From NCBI RefSeq assembly GCF_019977275.1, contig NZ_AP024650.1:1674001-1738000 (forward strand): a DNA stretch of 64,000 nucleotides, read 5' to 3'. The notes below the pieces were generated by a model. The model saw nothing but the letters and a program-made list of their open reading frames with translations, did no database searches and was not told the origin of the DNA. Numbering within the stretch: position 1 is the first letter of the stretch; every line of letters starts with the position of its first letter. Positions 41,428-52,449 of the stretch are shown here, one piece after another. The position numbers and the translations under genes were made by a program. This DNA is from Arthrobacter sp. StoSoilB19 (GTDB lineage Bacteria > Actinomycetota > Actinomycetes > Actinomycetales > Micrococcaceae).

Positions 41428-42891
41428 ATGATTGCATTTACTGCGGCGGAAATCGCCGAAATCACCAGCGGGCGCCTGGACGCCGATCCCGGAATTACGC
41501 CCCTCTCGGTGGTGACGGATTCACGCGAAGCCACCCCCGGTTCGCTGTACGTCGCAAAGCCGGGCGAGAACGCCGACGGCCACGACTTCATCGACGCAGC
41601 CTTTGCAGCGGGCGCCGTCCTGGCACTCGTCGAGCGCACCGTCGAGGCGCCGGAAGGCACTGCCTACCCGGCCGTCGTGGTTGAGGATGCAGTCCTGGCA
41701 ATGGGCGCCCTTGCCGCCGAAGCCGTCCGGCGGATCCGCTCCGCCCGCTCAGAAGGGGGGGAGCAGCTTACCGTCGTGGGGATCACCGGTTCGGCCGGCA
41801 AGACCACCACCAAGGACCTGCTGGCCGGCATCCTGGCCGGACAGGGCAACACCGTGGCGCCGCAGGGCTCCTACAACGGTGAGGTGGGCGTTCCGCTGAC
41901 CGTATTCCGGGCGGACACCGACACCCGCTACCTTGTCATCGAGATGGGAGCCACGGGCATCGGCCACATCCGCTACCTCGCGGAGATGGTCAAGCCGGAC
42001 ATCGGAGTGGTCCTGGCAGTCGGAACAGCACATGCCGGCGAGTTCGGGGGCGTGGAAAACATAGCGCAGGCGAAGGGCGAGATGGTTGAGGGCCTTTCCG
42101 CCGCCGGCACCGCCATCATCAATCTCGACGATGAACGCGTCGCCGCCATGCGCAGCCGTACCCCGGCCAAGGTCCTCGGCTTCTCCGCCGACGGACACCG
42201 GGACGCCCAGGTGCAGGCCCTGAATGCCGACACCGACGCCGGCGGCAGCCCAGAATTCGACCTGCAGCTGCCCGACGGCGGTGCTCCCCGCCACGTGGCC
42301 AGCCGGCTTATCGGAGCGCACCACACTGGAAACCTGCTGGCAGCCGCGGCTGCCGCATGGGCCGCCGGAGTACCGGCAGACCACATCGCAGCTTCGCTGA
42401 GCAGCCAGGCCGCCGCCAGCCGCTGGCGCATGGAACGCACGGAGCGGCCGGACGGCGTCACCGTGATCAACGACGCCTACAACGCCAACCCCGAATCGAT
42501 GCGCGCAGCCCTCCGCACGCTGGCCGACCTTGGCCGCGGCCGCCGCACCTGGGCGGTCCTCGGAGCCATGCTGGAACTGGGGGATGACTCCATCCGCGAG
42601 CACACCGCCGTGGGCACCCAAGTGGTGCGCCTCAACATTTCCAGGCTGCTGGTGGTGGGCCGGGAGGCGCGGGCGCTCTACGTCTCCGCCGTGCAGGAAG
42701 GGTCCTGGGGCGACGAATGCCTCTTTGCCGAAACCGTGGAGGAGGCCCACGACATCCTGGACACCGAACTCCAGCCGGGTGACCTGGTGCTGTTCAAGTC
42801 CTCCAACAGTGTGGGGCTTCGCCATTTGGGCGATCGGATAGCATTACCCCCAACCCCGACCCCTGCCGACGAAAGGAGCACTCTGCTGTGA
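41428..42891 (+). CDS. murF: UDP-MurNAc-tripeptide--D-alanyl-D-alanine ligase
   Basis: Adds D-Ala-D-Ala, finishing the cytoplasmic muropeptide. The ATP loop [10 protein letters not shown] is near residue 122, with [31 protein letters not shown] and [11 protein letters not shown] as conserved Mur-ligase segments. Length 487 is normal. It starts six bases after the murE stop and overlaps mraY by four bases (GTGA). The enzyme that makes D-Ala-D-Ala (ddl) is not in this cluster. Confidence 0.96.
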   Translation: MIAFTAAEIAEITSGRLDADPGITPLSVVTDSREATPGSLYVAKPGENADGHDFIDAAFAAGAVLALVERTVEAPEGTAYPAVVVEDAVLAMGALAAEAVRRIRSARSEGGEQLTVVGITGSAGKTTTKDLLAGILAGQGNTVAPQGSYNGEVGVPLTVFRADTDTRYLVIEMGATGIGHIRYLAEMVKPDIGVVLAVGTAHAGEFGGVENIAQAKGEMVEGLSAAGTAIINLDDERVAAMRSRTPAKVLGFSADGHRDAQVQALNADTDAGGSPEFDLQLPDGGAPRHVASRLIGAHHTGNLLAAAAAAWAAGVPADHIAASLSSQAAASRWRMERTERPDGVTVINDAYNANPESMRAALRTLADLGRGRRTWAVLGAMLELGDDSIREHTAVGTQVVRLNISRLLVVGREARALYVSAVQEGSWGDECLFAETVEEAHDILDTELQPGDLVLFKSSNSVGLRHLGDRIALPPTPTPADERSTLL

Positions 42892-43997
42892 TTGCTCTGC
42901 TGATCGGCGCAGGCCTGGCCCTGCTCTTCGCCCTGGTGGGCACCCCCCTTTTCATCCGCCTCCTGGTGCACCGCGGCTACGGCCAGTTCATCCGCGACGA
43001 CGGCCCGACGTCGCACCACACCAAGCGTGGAACGCCCACCATGGGCGGAACCGTCGTCGTAGCCGCGGTACTGCTGAGCTACGGGCTAACGCACCTCATC
43101 ATGCTGATGATGAACCCGGATTCGCCCGGGCCGTCCGCTTCGGCACTGATCCTGCTGTTCCTCATGGTCGGAATGGGCCTGGTGGGATTCCTGGACGACT
43201 TCATCAAGATCTCGCGGCAGCGGAGCCTGGGCCTCAACGCCAAGGCGAAGCTCATCCTCCAGGGAGCCGTCGGCATCATCTTCGCCATCCTGGCGTTGAA
43301 CTTCCCCAACAGCGCGGGCCTGACGCCGGCGTCAACGAAGATTTCGCTGGTCCGCGACCTGCCATGGCTCGACCTCGCCTTCGGCGGAACCGTCCTCGGC
43401 GCCATCCTGTTCGTCATCTGGTCCAACCTGATCGTCACCGCCGCCACCAATGGCGTGAACCTCACGGACGGCCTGGATGGCCTTGCCGCTGGAGCCTCGA
43501 TCATGGTGTTCGGTGCATATACCCTCATGGGCATATGGCAGAGCAACCAGGCCTGCGGCTCGCCCCGGGAAGCCGGCAGTGGCTGCTACCTGGTCCGGGA
43601 TCCCCTTGATCTGGCCCTGCTGGCGGCGATCCTGAGCGCCGCCCTGGTGGGCTTCCTGTGGTGGAACACCTCGCCGGCCAAGATCTTCATGGGCGACACC
43701 GGGTCATTGGCTATTGGCGGAGCGGTGGCCGGCTTTGCCATCCTTTCCCGGACCGAGCTCCTGCTCGGCATTGTGGGCGGCCTCTTCGTGCTGATCACCC
43801 TGTCCGTCATCATCCAGGTGGGCTACTTCAAAGCCACCGGCGGAAAGCGCGTGTTCAAGATGGCGCCGCTGCAGCACCACTTCGAGCTGAAGGGGTGGGC
43901 CGAAGTCACCGTCGTGGTCCGGTTCTGGATCCTGGGCGGCCTCTTCGTCGCTGTCGGGCTTGGCATCTTCTACGCTGAATGGGTTGTTCTGCTGTGA
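42888..43997 (+). CDS. mraY: Phospho-MurNAc-pentapeptide transferase
   Basis: Integral membrane enzyme with about ten helices that forms lipid I from UDP-MurNAc-pentapeptide and undecaprenyl phosphate. Signatures: [12 protein letters not shown] (about residue 45), [19 protein letters not shown] with the catalytic Asp pair (about 95-113), [13 protein letters not shown] (about 188), [12 protein letters not shown] (about 266), and the C-terminal [14 protein letters not shown]. The GTG start overlaps murF; the stop overlaps the murD GTG. Confidence 0.96.
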   Translation: MIALLIGAGLALLFALVGTPLFIRLLVHRGYGQFIRDDGPTSHHTKRGTPTMGGTVVVAAVLLSYGLTHLIMLMMNPDSPGPSASALILLFLMVGMGLVGFLDDFIKISRQRSLGLNAKAKLILQGAVGIIFAILALNFPNSAGLTPASTKISLVRDLPWLDLAFGGTVLGAILFVIWSNLIVTAATNGVNLTDGLDGLAAGASIMVFGAYTLMGIWQSNQACGSPREAGSGCYLVRDPLDLALLAAILSAALVGFLWWNTSPAKIFMGDTGSLAIGGAVAGFAILSRTELLLGIVGGLFVLITLSVIIQVGYFKATGGKRVFKMAPLQHHFELKGWAEVTVVVRFWILGGLFVAVGLGIFYAEWVVLL

Positions 43998-45556
43998 CCG
44001 TTTCCCCCCGCCTGGCAAATCTTGTCTCCTGGGACTCAGACTGGGCCGGCCTCCGCGTGGTCGTGACCGGCATCGGAGTATCCGGCTTCGCCGCCGCAGA
44101 CACGCTGATCGAACTCGGTGCACGCGTGGTGGTGGTGGATGCTGCCACCAGCGACACGGCCCGGGCCCATGCCGACACCCTGAAGATCGTGGGCGCCGCC
44201 GACGTGCTGCTGGGACCGGACGCCGTCACCCACATACCCCGCATCGACGGCGAACTACCCGAACTGATCGTGACGTCACCCGGATGGCGCCCGGACCAGG
44301 CCCTGCTGGCTGCCGCGGCCCGGGCACACATTCCCGTCTGGGGCGACGTCGAACTAGCCTGGCGGGTGCGCACCCGGGAAGGCCGGAAGACGGCCGACTG
44401 GCTTGCCATCACGGGCACCAACGGCAAGACCACCACGGTTGGACTCACCGAATCGATGCTGCGTGCCGCCGGGCTCAAGGCGATCGCGGTGGGAAACGTC
44501 GGCACCCCTATCCTCGATGCCCTGCGGGACCCCGTGGAGTACGACGTCTTCGCCGTCGAACTCTCCAGTTTCCAGCTGCACTGGGCGGAATCCGTGTCGC
44601 CGGTAGCCAGCGTCTGCCTCAATGTGGCCGAAGACCACGTGGACTGGCACGGTTCCTACGACTCGTATCTCGCCGACAAGGCGAAGGTCTACGAGCGAAC
44701 CCAAAAGGCCTGCATCTATAACGCGGAGCAGGTGGAAACCGAACGCATGGTGGAAAACGCGGATGTGGTGGAGGGTTGCCGCGCTGTGGGCTTCACGACG
44801 GTCACTCCCGCGGTCAGCATGCTCGGAGTGGTGGAAGGACTACTGGTGGACCGGGCGTTCATTGAGGAACGCAGGAACAGCGCTGCCGAGCTGGCCTCAA
44901 TGACCGACCTTGGTCCGCTGGCTCCGCGCCACATGGTTGCCAATGCCCTGGCCGCCGCCGGCCTCGTGCGCGCGTACGGTGTGGACGCCAAGGCTGTCCG
45001 CCAAGGCATCCTGGACTATGTCCCGGGCGACCACCGGATCCAGCCTGTAGCCCGCCTGAACGGCGTCCTTTGGGTCAACGACTCCAAAGCCACCAACCCG
45101 CATGCGGCGTCCGCATCCCTGTCGGCCTTCAGCAACGTGGTCTGGATCGCCGGCGGCCTCTCCAAGGGCGTGAGCTACGACGACCTGGTGAGGGACCACG
45201 CAGCCCGGCTCAAGGCCGTGGTACTGATCGGAACGGACTCCTCCCAGCTCCGGGAGGCCCTCCGGCGACACGCGCCCGATGTCCCGGTGATCGAGCCGGG
45301 GGCAGGCGAGACTGAAGGAGTGCAGACTGCTCCGGCGCCCGGTGGCACTTCCGCCGGTTCCACCGGCAACGGAGAACAGGTGATGTCCCGGGCCGTTGCG
45401 TCAGCGGCACGGCTCGCCGAATCCGGCGACACCGTGCTGATGGCGCCGGCAGCTGCTTCCATGGATCAGTTCTCTTCCTACGCTCACCGTGGTGGTACTT
45501 TCATCGACGCTGTCCGCGAGCTGGTGGAAGGGAAGGCCCAGACCGGCGAGGAGTAA
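43994..45556 (+). CDS. murD: UDP-MurNAc-L-alanine--D-glutamate ligase
   Basis: Adds D-Glu to UDP-MurNAc-L-Ala. [12 protein letters not shown] is an N-terminal nucleotide-like fold, [11 protein letters not shown] the ATP loop (about residue 142), and [21 protein letters not shown] and AGGLSKGV are MurD marks. Product of 520 residues, longer than the usual 440-480 because of a Gly/Ala/Thr insert near residues 438-460 and a longer N-terminus. GTG 43994 overlaps the mraY stop in GTGA; an ATG 15 bases upstream, inside mraY, is less likely. ftsW follows after two bases. Confidence 0.94.
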   Translation: MTVSPRLANLVSWDSDWAGLRVVVTGIGVSGFAAADTLIELGARVVVVDAATSDTARAHADTLKIVGAADVLLGPDAVTHIPRIDGELPELIVTSPGWRPDQALLAAAARAHIPVWGDVELAWRVRTREGRKTADWLAITGTNGKTTTVGLTESMLRAAGLKAIAVGNVGTPILDALRDPVEYDVFAVELSSFQLHWAESVSPVASVCLNVAEDHVDWHGSYDSYLADKAKVYERTQKACIYNAEQVETERMVENADVVEGCRAVGFTTVTPAVSMLGVVEGLLVDRAFIEERRNSAAELASMTDLGPLAPRHMVANALAAAGLVRAYGVDAKAVRQGILDYVPGDHRIQPVARLNGVLWVNDSKATNPHAASASLSAFSNVVWIAGGLSKGVSYDDLVRDHAARLKAVVLIGTDSSQLREALRRHAPDVPVIEPGAGETEGVQTAPAPGGTSAGSTGNGEQVMSRAVASAARLAESGDTVLMAPAAASMDQFSSYAHRGGTFIDAVRELVEGKAQTGEE

Positions 45557-45558
45557 CG

Positions 45559-46893
45559 ATGGTCAGCACGCCCACCCGGCCGAAGGGTGGCAAGCCGCAG
45601 GGTGGCAAGCCACGCCCCGGCTCCACGGCCACCCGGCAGCCTGCTGCGGCGGGCGCGAAGCTGCGGACCCTCTACCGCCGGTTCTGGTCGGCGCTGGAGG
45701 GGACAGGCACGTCCCGGAACGGCTCCACGTACTACCTCATCCTCGGCGCCACGCTTGCGTTGACGGCTATCGGGATCATGATGGTCCTCTCCGCCTCCAG
45801 CGTTGAGTCCATCGCTGCCGGCAAGTCCCCCTACGGGGACGCCCTGAAACAGGGGATCTTCGCAGCGATCGGCATCTTCACCATGTTCGTGCTCTCGCGG
45901 ATCAACGTCGTCTGGCTGAAACGCCTCGCATGGCCCGCCGTGGGTGTTGCCGTGCTGCTCCTGGGCCTGGTGCAGGTGGTGGGAGACGAGGTCAACGGCA
46001 ACCGGAACTGGATCGACCTGGGCGGGATCACCTTCCAGCCTTCCGAAGCGGCCAAACTCGCCCTTGCCCTGTGGCTGGCAACGGTGCTGGCCCGGAAGGG
46101 CAAACTGCTCAGCCGGTGGCAGCACGTGCTGGTCCCCGCAGTGCCCATGGCAGCCATCGTCATCGTGCTGATCCTGGTGGGCAACGACCTCGGCACCGCC
46201 ATGATCATCATGATGATCATGGCCGCCGCACTGTTCTTCGCAGGTGTTCCGCTTTACCTCTTCGGCATCGCCGGCATCATCGCTGCTGCCGGCACCGCTG
46301 TCATGGCCATCACCAGCTCCAACCGCATGTGCCGCATCACCTCGTGGTGGACCGGCCAGTCCTGCGCCGACGGCATCGACGCCAACTACCAGGCCACCAA
46401 CGGCATGTACGGCCTTGCCTCCGGCGGCTGGCTGGGTGTGGGCCTGGGGCAGAGCCGGCAAAAGTACAGCTGGATCCCCGAAGCCCACAACGACTTCATC
46501 TTCGCCATCATCGGCGAGGAACTCGGCCTGGTGGGGACCGTCGTCGTCCTGGTCCTTTTTGCCATCCTGGGTGCCGCCATCTACCGCGTGGTGGTGGCAC
46601 AGGAGGACATGTTCCACCGGGTCCTGGCCGGCACCATCATGGTCTGGCTGCTGGGCCAGGCAACCGTGAACATGTCCGTGGTCACGGGTTTGATGCCCGT
46701 CATCGGCGTGCCGCTGCCGTTCATTTCCTACGGTGGCTCGGCGCTGCTGATGTCACTGTGCGCCGTGGGCGTTGTCCTCTCGCTGGCGCGGGAGCAGATG
46801 GCTCCGGCCATGCGGCCCAAACGGATGCTGAAGTTCAAGGCCCGGCCAGGGCGGAAACAGAACCAACCAAAGAATTCCAGAAAGCGTGCCTGA
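45559..46893 (+). CDS. ftsW: Septal glycosyltransferase FtsW (SEDS family)
   Basis: Polytopic SEDS protein that polymerises lipid II at the septum together with FtsI. After a basic, Gly/Pro-rich cytoplasmic N-terminus of about 50 residues come about ten helices. Signatures: NGNRNWIDLGGITFQPSE (about 145-162), KLALALWLA, the Asp of GNDLGTAM (about 212), HNDFIFAIIGEELGL (about 311) and GVPLPFISYGGSALL (about 385). The C-terminal tail is strongly basic. murG starts six bases after the stop. Confidence 0.95.
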   Translation: MVSTPTRPKGGKPQGGKPRPGSTATRQPAAAGAKLRTLYRRFWSALEGTGTSRNGSTYYLILGATLALTAIGIMMVLSASSVESIAAGKSPYGDALKQGIFAAIGIFTMFVLSRINVVWLKRLAWPAVGVAVLLLGLVQVVGDEVNGNRNWIDLGGITFQPSEAAKLALALWLATVLARKGKLLSRWQHVLVPAVPMAAIVIVLILVGNDLGTAMIIMMIMAAALFFAGVPLYLFGIAGIIAAAGTAVMAITSSNRMCRITSWWTGQSCADGIDANYQATNGMYGLASGGWLGVGLGQSRQKYSWIPEAHNDFIFAIIGEELGLVGTVVVLVLFAILGAAIYRVVVAQEDMFHRVLAGTIMVWLLGQATVNMSVVTGLMPVIGVPLPFISYGGSALLMSLCAVGVVLSLAREQMAPAMRPKRMLKFKARPGRKQNQPKNSRKRA

Positions 46894-46899
46894 CCCCAA

Positions 46900-48000
46900 A
46901 TGAGTGCGACACACCCTTCCATTGTCCTGGCCGGCGGCGGAACGGCGGGCCATATCAGCCCGCTGCTCGCCATCGCCGCCGCCCTCCGGAGCGAAGCCCC
47001 GGATGCCGCCATCCTGGCGGTTGGTACGCCCTCAGGCATGGAAACCCGGCTGGTTCCGGCCGCCGGCGTGCAGCTGGCCACGATCGACCGCGTGCCGCTT
47101 CCGCGCAAGCCCTCCGCAGACCTGCTCCGCCTGCCGGCCAGGCTGGCCGGCGCAGTCCGCCAGGCCGGCGCCATCCTGGACCGGGCGCAGGCCGATGTCC
47201 TGGTGGGCGTAGGCGGTTACGTGTGCACGCCGATGTACCTGGCGGCGCGGAAGCGCCGGATCCCCGTGGTGATCCATGAAGCCAACGCCCGTCCGGGACT
47301 GGCCAACCGTGTGGGGGCCTTCCTGAAGGGCCGGGTTGCCGTGGCCTTCGAGGGCACCCCGCTGCCCAATGCCGTGCACGTGGGCATGCCCATGCGGAAG
47401 GAGATTTCCGGCCTGGACCGGAAGAGCGCCCGCACCGCCGCACGCGAGGCGCTGGGGCTCGATCCCCAGCAGCCAACCCTGATCGTCACCGGCGGTTCCT
47501 CCGGCGCCCAGAGCATCAACCGGACAATCGCCGCCGCCGTTGGCCACCTTGCGGACGCCGGTATCCAGACCCTCCACATCACCGGCCGCGGCAAGACAGT
47601 CCTGGACCAAACGGGCCAACCCCTCGCTGCGGATGGCTACCGGCAGGTGGAGTACATCGACGGCATGGAGCTTGCCTATGCCGCGGCCGACCTTCTCCTG
47701 GCCCGGTCGGGAGCGGCAACGGTGAGCGAAGTGGCCGCAGTCGGCGTCCCGGCAGTCCTGGTGCCGCTGCCCATCGGAAACGGGGAACAGGCGCTGAACG
47801 CGGCCGGCCTGGTCGCCGCAGGCGGAGCAGTGCTGGTGGCCGACCGTGACTTCACTCCGGAATGGGTTGCCCGGGAGCTGATCCCGCTGGTCACCGATAA
47901 AGCACGGCTGGCCGAAATGGAAGCCAAGTCCTACCGGCTCGGAATCCGAAATGCCGACCAGCGCATGGCTGGTCTTGTCCTGGAAGCGGTATCTGCATGA
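46900..48000 (+). CDS. murG: UDP-GlcNAc:lipid I N-acetylglucosaminyltransferase
   Basis: GT28 glycosyltransferase on the inner membrane face that turns lipid I into lipid II. The Gly-rich loop [10 protein letters not shown] is at about residues 13-22, [12 protein letters not shown] near 127, [12 protein letters not shown] near 198, and [23 protein letters not shown] near 268. Length 366 is typical. The stop overlaps the murC ATG (ATGA). Confidence 0.96.
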   Translation: MSATHPSIVLAGGGTAGHISPLLAIAAALRSEAPDAAILAVGTPSGMETRLVPAAGVQLATIDRVPLPRKPSADLLRLPARLAGAVRQAGAILDRAQADVLVGVGGYVCTPMYLAARKRRIPVVIHEANARPGLANRVGAFLKGRVAVAFEGTPLPNAVHVGMPMRKEISGLDRKSARTAAREALGLDPQQPTLIVTGGSSGAQSINRTIAAAVGHLADAGIQTLHITGRGKTVLDQTGQPLAADGYRQVEYIDGMELAYAAADLLLARSGAATVSEVAAVGVPAVLVPLPIGNGEQALNAAGLVAAGGAVLVADRDFTPEWVARELIPLVTDKARLAEMEAKSYRLGIRNADQRMAGLVLEAVSA

Positions 48001-49373
48001 GCCCCCACAACACCCCCCGGCTGGAATCCCTGGGAAAGGTGCACTTCATCGGCATCGGGGGAGTCGGCATGTCCGCCGTGGCCCGCATCATGGTGGCGCG
48101 CGGAGTCCCGGTCAGCGGATCCGATGCGAAGGACCTGCCCGTCATGGCCGACCTCGCCGCGGCCGGGGCGCGCATCGCCGTCGGCTACTCCGCCGGAAAC
48201 CTGGCCGACGCGCAGACCGTGGTTGCGGGCTCGGCCATCCGCGGGGACAACCCCGAGCTCGCCGCGGCGCGGAAGGCGGGACTGCCCGTGCTGCACCGGT
48301 CCCAGGCCCTGGCAGCCACCATGGGCGACGACACCGTGGTAACGGTCGCTGGAACACACGGCAAGTCCACCACCACCTCGATGGTGACGGTGCTGCTCCG
48401 CGCGGCGGGCCTGGATCCGTCCTTTGCCGTCGGCGCCAACATCCCTGCACTCGGCGTGAACGCTGCGCATGGTACGTCCGGGATCTTCGTTGCCGAGGCT
48501 GATGAATCCGACGGCTCCTTCCTGAACTACCGGCCCCGCATCGCCGTCGTCACCAACGTGGAACCTGACCACCTTGATTACTACGGCACCGCTGAAGCCG
48601 TCTACGAGTCGTTCGACCGCTTCACGGCCCTGTTGCCCGCTGACGGCCTCCTGGTGGCCTGCGCCGACGACGCCGGAGCCCTGGCCCTGGCGGAGCGGAC
48701 CCGGGCGCGGGGCAACACACGGGTGGTCCTGTACGGCACCGGTGATGCGGCGGACGTCAGGCTGGACGACGGCGGCCCGGGGCAGGTTGCCATATCCGCC
48801 GGCGGTGCGCGGTTGCCTTTGTCATTGCAGGTGCCCGGACGGCACAACGCGCTGAACGCCGCAGCCGCCTTTGCGGTGGCCCTCGAGCTCGGGGTGGACG
48901 CGGCAGCCGCGGCCGCCGGCCTGGCCCGCTTCTCCGGCGCGTCCCGCCGCTTTGAGCTCAAAGGTGGGGCACGGGGCGTGCGGGTATTCGACGACTACGC
49001 CCACCACCCCACGGAGGTTCGCGCCGCCCTCACCGCAGCCCGCTCGGTGGCAGGCGGCCACAAGGTCCATGTCCTGTTCCAGCCGCACCTGTTTTCCCGG
49101 ACCCGTGAATTCGCGGCAGAGTTCGCCGATGCCCTGAACCTGGCCGATACCGCCCTGGTCCTGGACATCTACCCGGCGAGGGAAGACCCGATCCCGGGCG
49201 TCACGAGCCAGCTCATCGCGGACCACCTCACGGAGGGCGGTCGGCTGGTCACGGCCGACGACGCCGTAGGCACCCTGGCACGGGCCGCTGCGGACGGGGA
49301 CGTTGTCCTTACCGTGGGCGCCGGCGACGTCACAGCCTACGGCCCGAAAATTGTGGAGGCGCTGAGTGCCTAG
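47997..49373 (+). CDS. murC: UDP-MurNAc--L-alanine ligase
   Basis: First amino-acid-adding Mur ligase. [16 protein letters not shown] is at the N-terminus, [12 protein letters not shown] is the ATP loop (about residue 119), [10 protein letters not shown] (about 164) and [10 protein letters not shown] (about 333) follow. At 458 residues it is normal. Translationally coupled to murG by an ATGA overlap; ftsQ begins eight bases before its stop. Confidence 0.96.
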   Translation: MSPHNTPRLESLGKVHFIGIGGVGMSAVARIMVARGVPVSGSDAKDLPVMADLAAAGARIAVGYSAGNLADAQTVVAGSAIRGDNPELAAARKAGLPVLHRSQALAATMGDDTVVTVAGTHGKSTTTSMVTVLLRAAGLDPSFAVGANIPALGVNAAHGTSGIFVAEADESDGSFLNYRPRIAVVTNVEPDHLDYYGTAEAVYESFDRFTALLPADGLLVACADDAGALALAERTRARGNTRVVLYGTGDAADVRLDDGGPGQVAISAGGARLPLSLQVPGRHNALNAAAAFAVALELGVDAAAAAAGLARFSGASRRFELKGGARGVRVFDDYAHHPTEVRAALTAARSVAGGHKVHVLFQPHLFSRTREFAAEFADALNLADTALVLDIYPAREDPIPGVTSQLIADHLTEGGRLVTADDAVGTLARAAADGDVVLTVGAGDVTAYGPKIVEALSA

Positions 49374-50313
49374 CTCCCGACGCCCCACCTACGCCCCGGC
49401 CGCCCGGAACAGGCGGCCCGATCCCGGCTCCGGGAAAACTGCCGCGAACAACGCAGGTGACAATGCCCCCAATGGGGCCGCATCTTCCCCGACCCCCGCA
49501 GCCGGTGGCAGCGGCGACGTGATTACCGCGTCCCGCAGCGTCCCGGACCAGGCGCCCTCCAATCCGGCCAAGGAACAGCAGGCCTCCGGCGCGACAGTCC
49601 TTGCGTTCCCTGAGCCCAAAGGCCGGCGCCGCCGGAAGAAGATCCTCCTCGCCGTGGGAACGGTGCTGGTTCTGGTGGCCGGGCTGCTGGCCGGAGCCGT
49701 CTACTCGCCGGTCCTTGCCCTGCAGAACGTCTCGGTGACAGGCACGCGGCTTCTCACCCCGGCCCAGGTGCAGGCTGCGCTGGAGCCCCTGCGCGGCAAG
49801 CCGCTGCCGCAGATCAGTGACGACGACGTCCGCAGGCTCCTGGACAACCTGATCCAGGTCAAGTCCGTGTCCGTCGAGGCACGGCCGCCGTCCACCCTCG
49901 CCGTCGCAGTGCACGAGCGGGTGCCCGTGGCGCTGGTCAAGCAGGGGGAGCAGTACCAGCTGGTGGACGTCGACGGCGTCCAGCTGGCAACCACGGACGA
50001 TCCGGCGTCGGCGTCGCTGCCGGTGATCGACGGCGGCGCCGGCGCGATCGGCCAGGACCTGTTCCGCGCCACCGCCGCCGTCCTGGGGGCCCTGCCGGCC
50101 GACGTACTGGCGAAGCTCTCGAACGCGTCCGCGCAGTCCGTGGACGCCGTTGAACTCAAGCTGGTGGACGGCCAGACCATCGTGTGGGGCAACGCCTCCG
50201 AGAAGGAACTCAAGGCCAAGGTCCTGGCCGCCCTCCTCAAGGCTCCGGCCGATCCCAAGAATCCGGTCAGGGTCTACGATGTCAGTGTGCCCCGGCACCC
50301 CGTGACGCGCTGA
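49366..50313 (+). CDS. ftsQ: Cell division protein FtsQ
   Basis: 315-residue bitopic divisome protein that recruits FtsL/FtsB. Cytoplasmic N-terminus of about 85 residues, disordered and rich in Ala, Pro and Asn. One membrane helix (about 88-110, KILLAVGTVLVLVAGLLAGAVY), a POTRA domain (about 115-185, LQNVSVTGTRLLTPAQVQAAL) and the FtsQ beta domain with VHERVPVALVKQG follow. GTG 49366 lies within the end of murC. It closes the uninterrupted mur-fts gene run; a 184-base gap with its own regulatory elements precedes ftsZ. Confidence 0.94.
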   Translation: MPSSRRPTYAPAARNRRPDPGSGKTAANNAGDNAPNGAASSPTPAAGGSGDVITASRSVPDQAPSNPAKEQQASGATVLAFPEPKGRRRRKKILLAVGTVLVLVAGLLAGAVYSPVLALQNVSVTGTRLLTPAQVQAALEPLRGKPLPQISDDDVRRLLDNLIQVKSVSVEARPPSTLAVAVHERVPVALVKQGEQYQLVDVDGVQLATTDDPASASLPVIDGGAGAIGQDLFRATAAVLGALPADVLAKLSNASAQSVDAVELKLVDGQTIVWGNASEKELKAKVLAALLKAPADPKNPVRVYDVSVPRHPVTR

Positions 50314-50401
50314 GCGCTTTCTTTCCCGGTATTAATCCGACACGCGGACCCGGTTATTGAATGTGGGAACCAGAGGAAATACCGTCACAGACAAGAGTTA
50401 C

Positions 50402-50440
50402 TTGACATAACTATAACCTTCAACTCGAAGGTTAAGGTTG
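50402..50440 (+). promoter_or_regulatory. ftsZ upstream region: TTGACA and a 21-bp inverted repeat (candidate FtsR operator)
   Basis: TTGACA at 50402-50407 is a perfect -35. TAACCTTC-N5-GAAGGTTA (50414-50434) is a perfect inverted repeat, followed by TAAGGTT. The arm AAGGTTA recurs upstream of the MerR gene at 14356. A MerR-type dimer such as FtsR would fit this geometry. Confidence 0.6.
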
Positions 50441-50497
50441 CAGGCTTCAAGCTCTCCATCAGTTTTCGCAATAAGACACGAACAAGGGACACGTAAC

Positions 50498-51751
50498 GTG
50501 GCAGCTCCGCAGAATTACTTGGCCGTCATCAAAGTCGTCGGCATCGGCGGCGGTGGCGTGAACGCAGTCAACCGCATGATCGAGGTCGGCCTCAGGGGTG
50601 TTGAATTCATCGCCATCAACACCGACGCCCAGGCCCTGCTCATGAGCGACGCCGACGTGAAGCTCGACGTCGGACGGGAACTGACCCGGGGCCTGGGCGC
50701 CGGCGCCAATCCCGAGGTGGGCAAGCAGGCCGCCGAGGACCACGCGGACGAGATCGAGGAAGTCCTGCGCGGCGCCGACATGGTCTTCGTCACCGCCGGT
50801 GAAGGCGGCGGCACCGGTACCGGCGGCGCGCCCGTCGTCGCCCGCATTGCCCGCTCGCTCGGCGCCCTGACCATCGGCGTGGTCACCCGCCCGTTCACCT
50901 TCGAGGGCCGCCGCCGTGCCGGTTCCGCCGAGGCCGGCATCGACGCCCTGCGCGACGAGGTGGATACCCTGATCGTGATCCCCAACGACCGTTTGCTGTC
51001 CATCAGCGACCGCAACGTGTCCGTGCTCGACGCCTTCCGCTCCGCGGACCAGGTCCTGCTGTCCGGTGTCCAGGGCATCACCGACCTCATCACCACGCCC
51101 GGCCTGATCAACCTGGACTTCGCCGACGTCAAGTCCGTCATGCAGGGTGCCGGCTCGGCCCTCATGGGCATCGGTTCCGCCCGTGGCGAAGACCGCGCCG
51201 TCAAGGCGGCCGAACTGGCCATCGCCTCGCCGCTGCTGGAAGCGTCCATCGACGGCGCCCACGGCGTCCTGCTGTCCATCCAGGGCGGCTCGGACCTTGG
51301 CCTGTTCGAAATCAACGAGGCCGCGCGGCTGGTCCAGGAAGTGGCCCACCCCGAGGCCAACATCATCTTCGGCGCCGTCATCGACGATGCCCTGGGCGAT
51401 GAAGCACGCGTCACGGTCATCGCTGCCGGATTCGACGACGTCAAGGCCACCTCGCCCTCCATGGACCAGTCCCAGCCGCAGACCGCCCCGCAGCGGCCCG
51501 CTGCCCCTGCCGCGGCGCCCGCCTCTGCCCACCCCCAAAACGGAAACCACCAGGGCAACGGAAACCACCAGCAGAACGTCCAGCCGATCCATGCCGGTGT
51601 TGGTGCCGCGGGACTCAGCAACTGGGGGCAGCAGCGCCCCGCTGCCGTCCCCGCTGACTCGGGCTTCGACGTCGACCTGCCCTCCGTCGTGGAGCCGGAC
51701 CTGACCGGCACCCACCCGGATGACCTGGATGTCCCCGACTTCCTGAAGTAG
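50498..51751 (+). CDS. ftsZ: Cell division GTPase FtsZ
   Basis: Tubulin-like GTPase forming the Z ring. [16 protein letters not shown], the tubulin signature [12 protein letters not shown] (about residue 101) and the T7 synergy loop [11 protein letters not shown] (about 205) are intact. The C-terminal linker (about 320-400) is rich in Pro, Gln, Asn and His, and the last residues [10 protein letters not shown] form the partner-binding peptide that SepF recognises. GTG 50498 has AAGGGA seven bases upstream; an upstream in-frame opening at 50438 encodes residues outside the family. Product 417 residues. Confidence 0.97.
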   Translation: MAAPQNYLAVIKVVGIGGGGVNAVNRMIEVGLRGVEFIAINTDAQALLMSDADVKLDVGRELTRGLGAGANPEVGKQAAEDHADEIEEVLRGADMVFVTAGEGGGTGTGGAPVVARIARSLGALTIGVVTRPFTFEGRRRAGSAEAGIDALRDEVDTLIVIPNDRLLSISDRNVSVLDAFRSADQVLLSGVQGITDLITTPGLINLDFADVKSVMQGAGSALMGIGSARGEDRAVKAAELAIASPLLEASIDGAHGVLLSIQGGSDLGLFEINEAARLVQEVAHPEANIIFGAVIDDALGDEARVTVIAAGFDDVKATSPSMDQSQPQTAPQRPAAPAAAPASAHPQNGNHQGNGNHQQNVQPIHAGVGAAGLSNWGQQRPAAVPADSGFDVDLPSVVEPDLTGTHPDDLDVPDFLK

Positions 51752-51759
51752 GCACCGGT

Positions 51760-52449
51760 TTGTTTCACTGGCGCGCCGACATCCTCCCCGGGGTGTCGGC
51801 CGCATTCACCGACGTGCATGCGGGAAACCTTGCCCTGCATGTAGGAGACGATCCCGCTGCCGTCCTGGAGCGCAGGGCACGCCTGGAGCGGTCCATCGGA
51901 GTCGCGCCCCGGGCGCTCCGCTTCATGAACCAGGTCCACGGGACCAGCGTGGCGCTGATGGAAGCGGAGTCTCCCGGCCCTGAAGCCGACGCCATGGTGT
52001 CCCGCGGACTTCCGCTGGCCGTCATGGTTGCGGACTGCATTCCGGTGCTGCTTGCCGGGGAGTCCGCGGCCGGGCCCGTGATTGCCGCGGTGCACGCCGG
52101 CCGCCCGGGCATCGCAAACGGTGTCCTTCCTGCCGCCGTGGACAGCATGCAGTCCCTTGGCGCGTCACGGATCCGGGCCTGGCTGGGACCCTCAATCTGC
52201 GGGTCCTGCTACGAGGTTCCTGCAGCACTGCGGGATGAGGTGGCTGCCGTGGTCCCCGCCGCCCGGAGCACCACGTCCTGGGGGACACCTGCCCTGGACC
52301 TTCCTGCCGGTGCGCGCAGCCAGCTCGAGGGTGCGGGCGTGGGCGTGGAATACGCAGGGGGCTGCACCCTTGAGACGGAAACGCTCTATTCGTACCGCCG
52401 CGACCGCAATACCGGCCGTTTTGCCGGGTTGGTCTGGTGCCATGACTGA
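51760..52449 (+). CDS. pgeF: Peptidoglycan editing factor family protein (PgeF/YfiH, multicopper oxidase-like fold)
   Basis: 229-residue DUF152 protein. In E. coli PgeF corrects wrongly built muropeptide precursors; related enzymes act as purine nucleoside phosphorylases or adenosine deaminases. Metal-site residues are present: NQVHGT (His near 68), ADCIPVLL (Cys near 93) and HAGRPGIANG (His near 112), with LGPSICGSCYEV. It starts with TTG eight bases after ftsZ. The MFHW beginning matches relatives. The stop overlaps the yggS-type gene by eight bases. Confidence 0.88.
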   Translation: MFHWRADILPGVSAAFTDVHAGNLALHVGDDPAAVLERRARLERSIGVAPRALRFMNQVHGTSVALMEAESPGPEADAMVSRGLPLAVMVADCIPVLLAGESAAGPVIAAVHAGRPGIANGVLPAAVDSMQSLGASRIRAWLGPSICGSCYEVPAALRDEVAAVVPAARSTTSWGTPALDLPAGARSQLEGAGVGVEYAGGCTLETETLYSYRRDRNTGRFAGLVWCHD

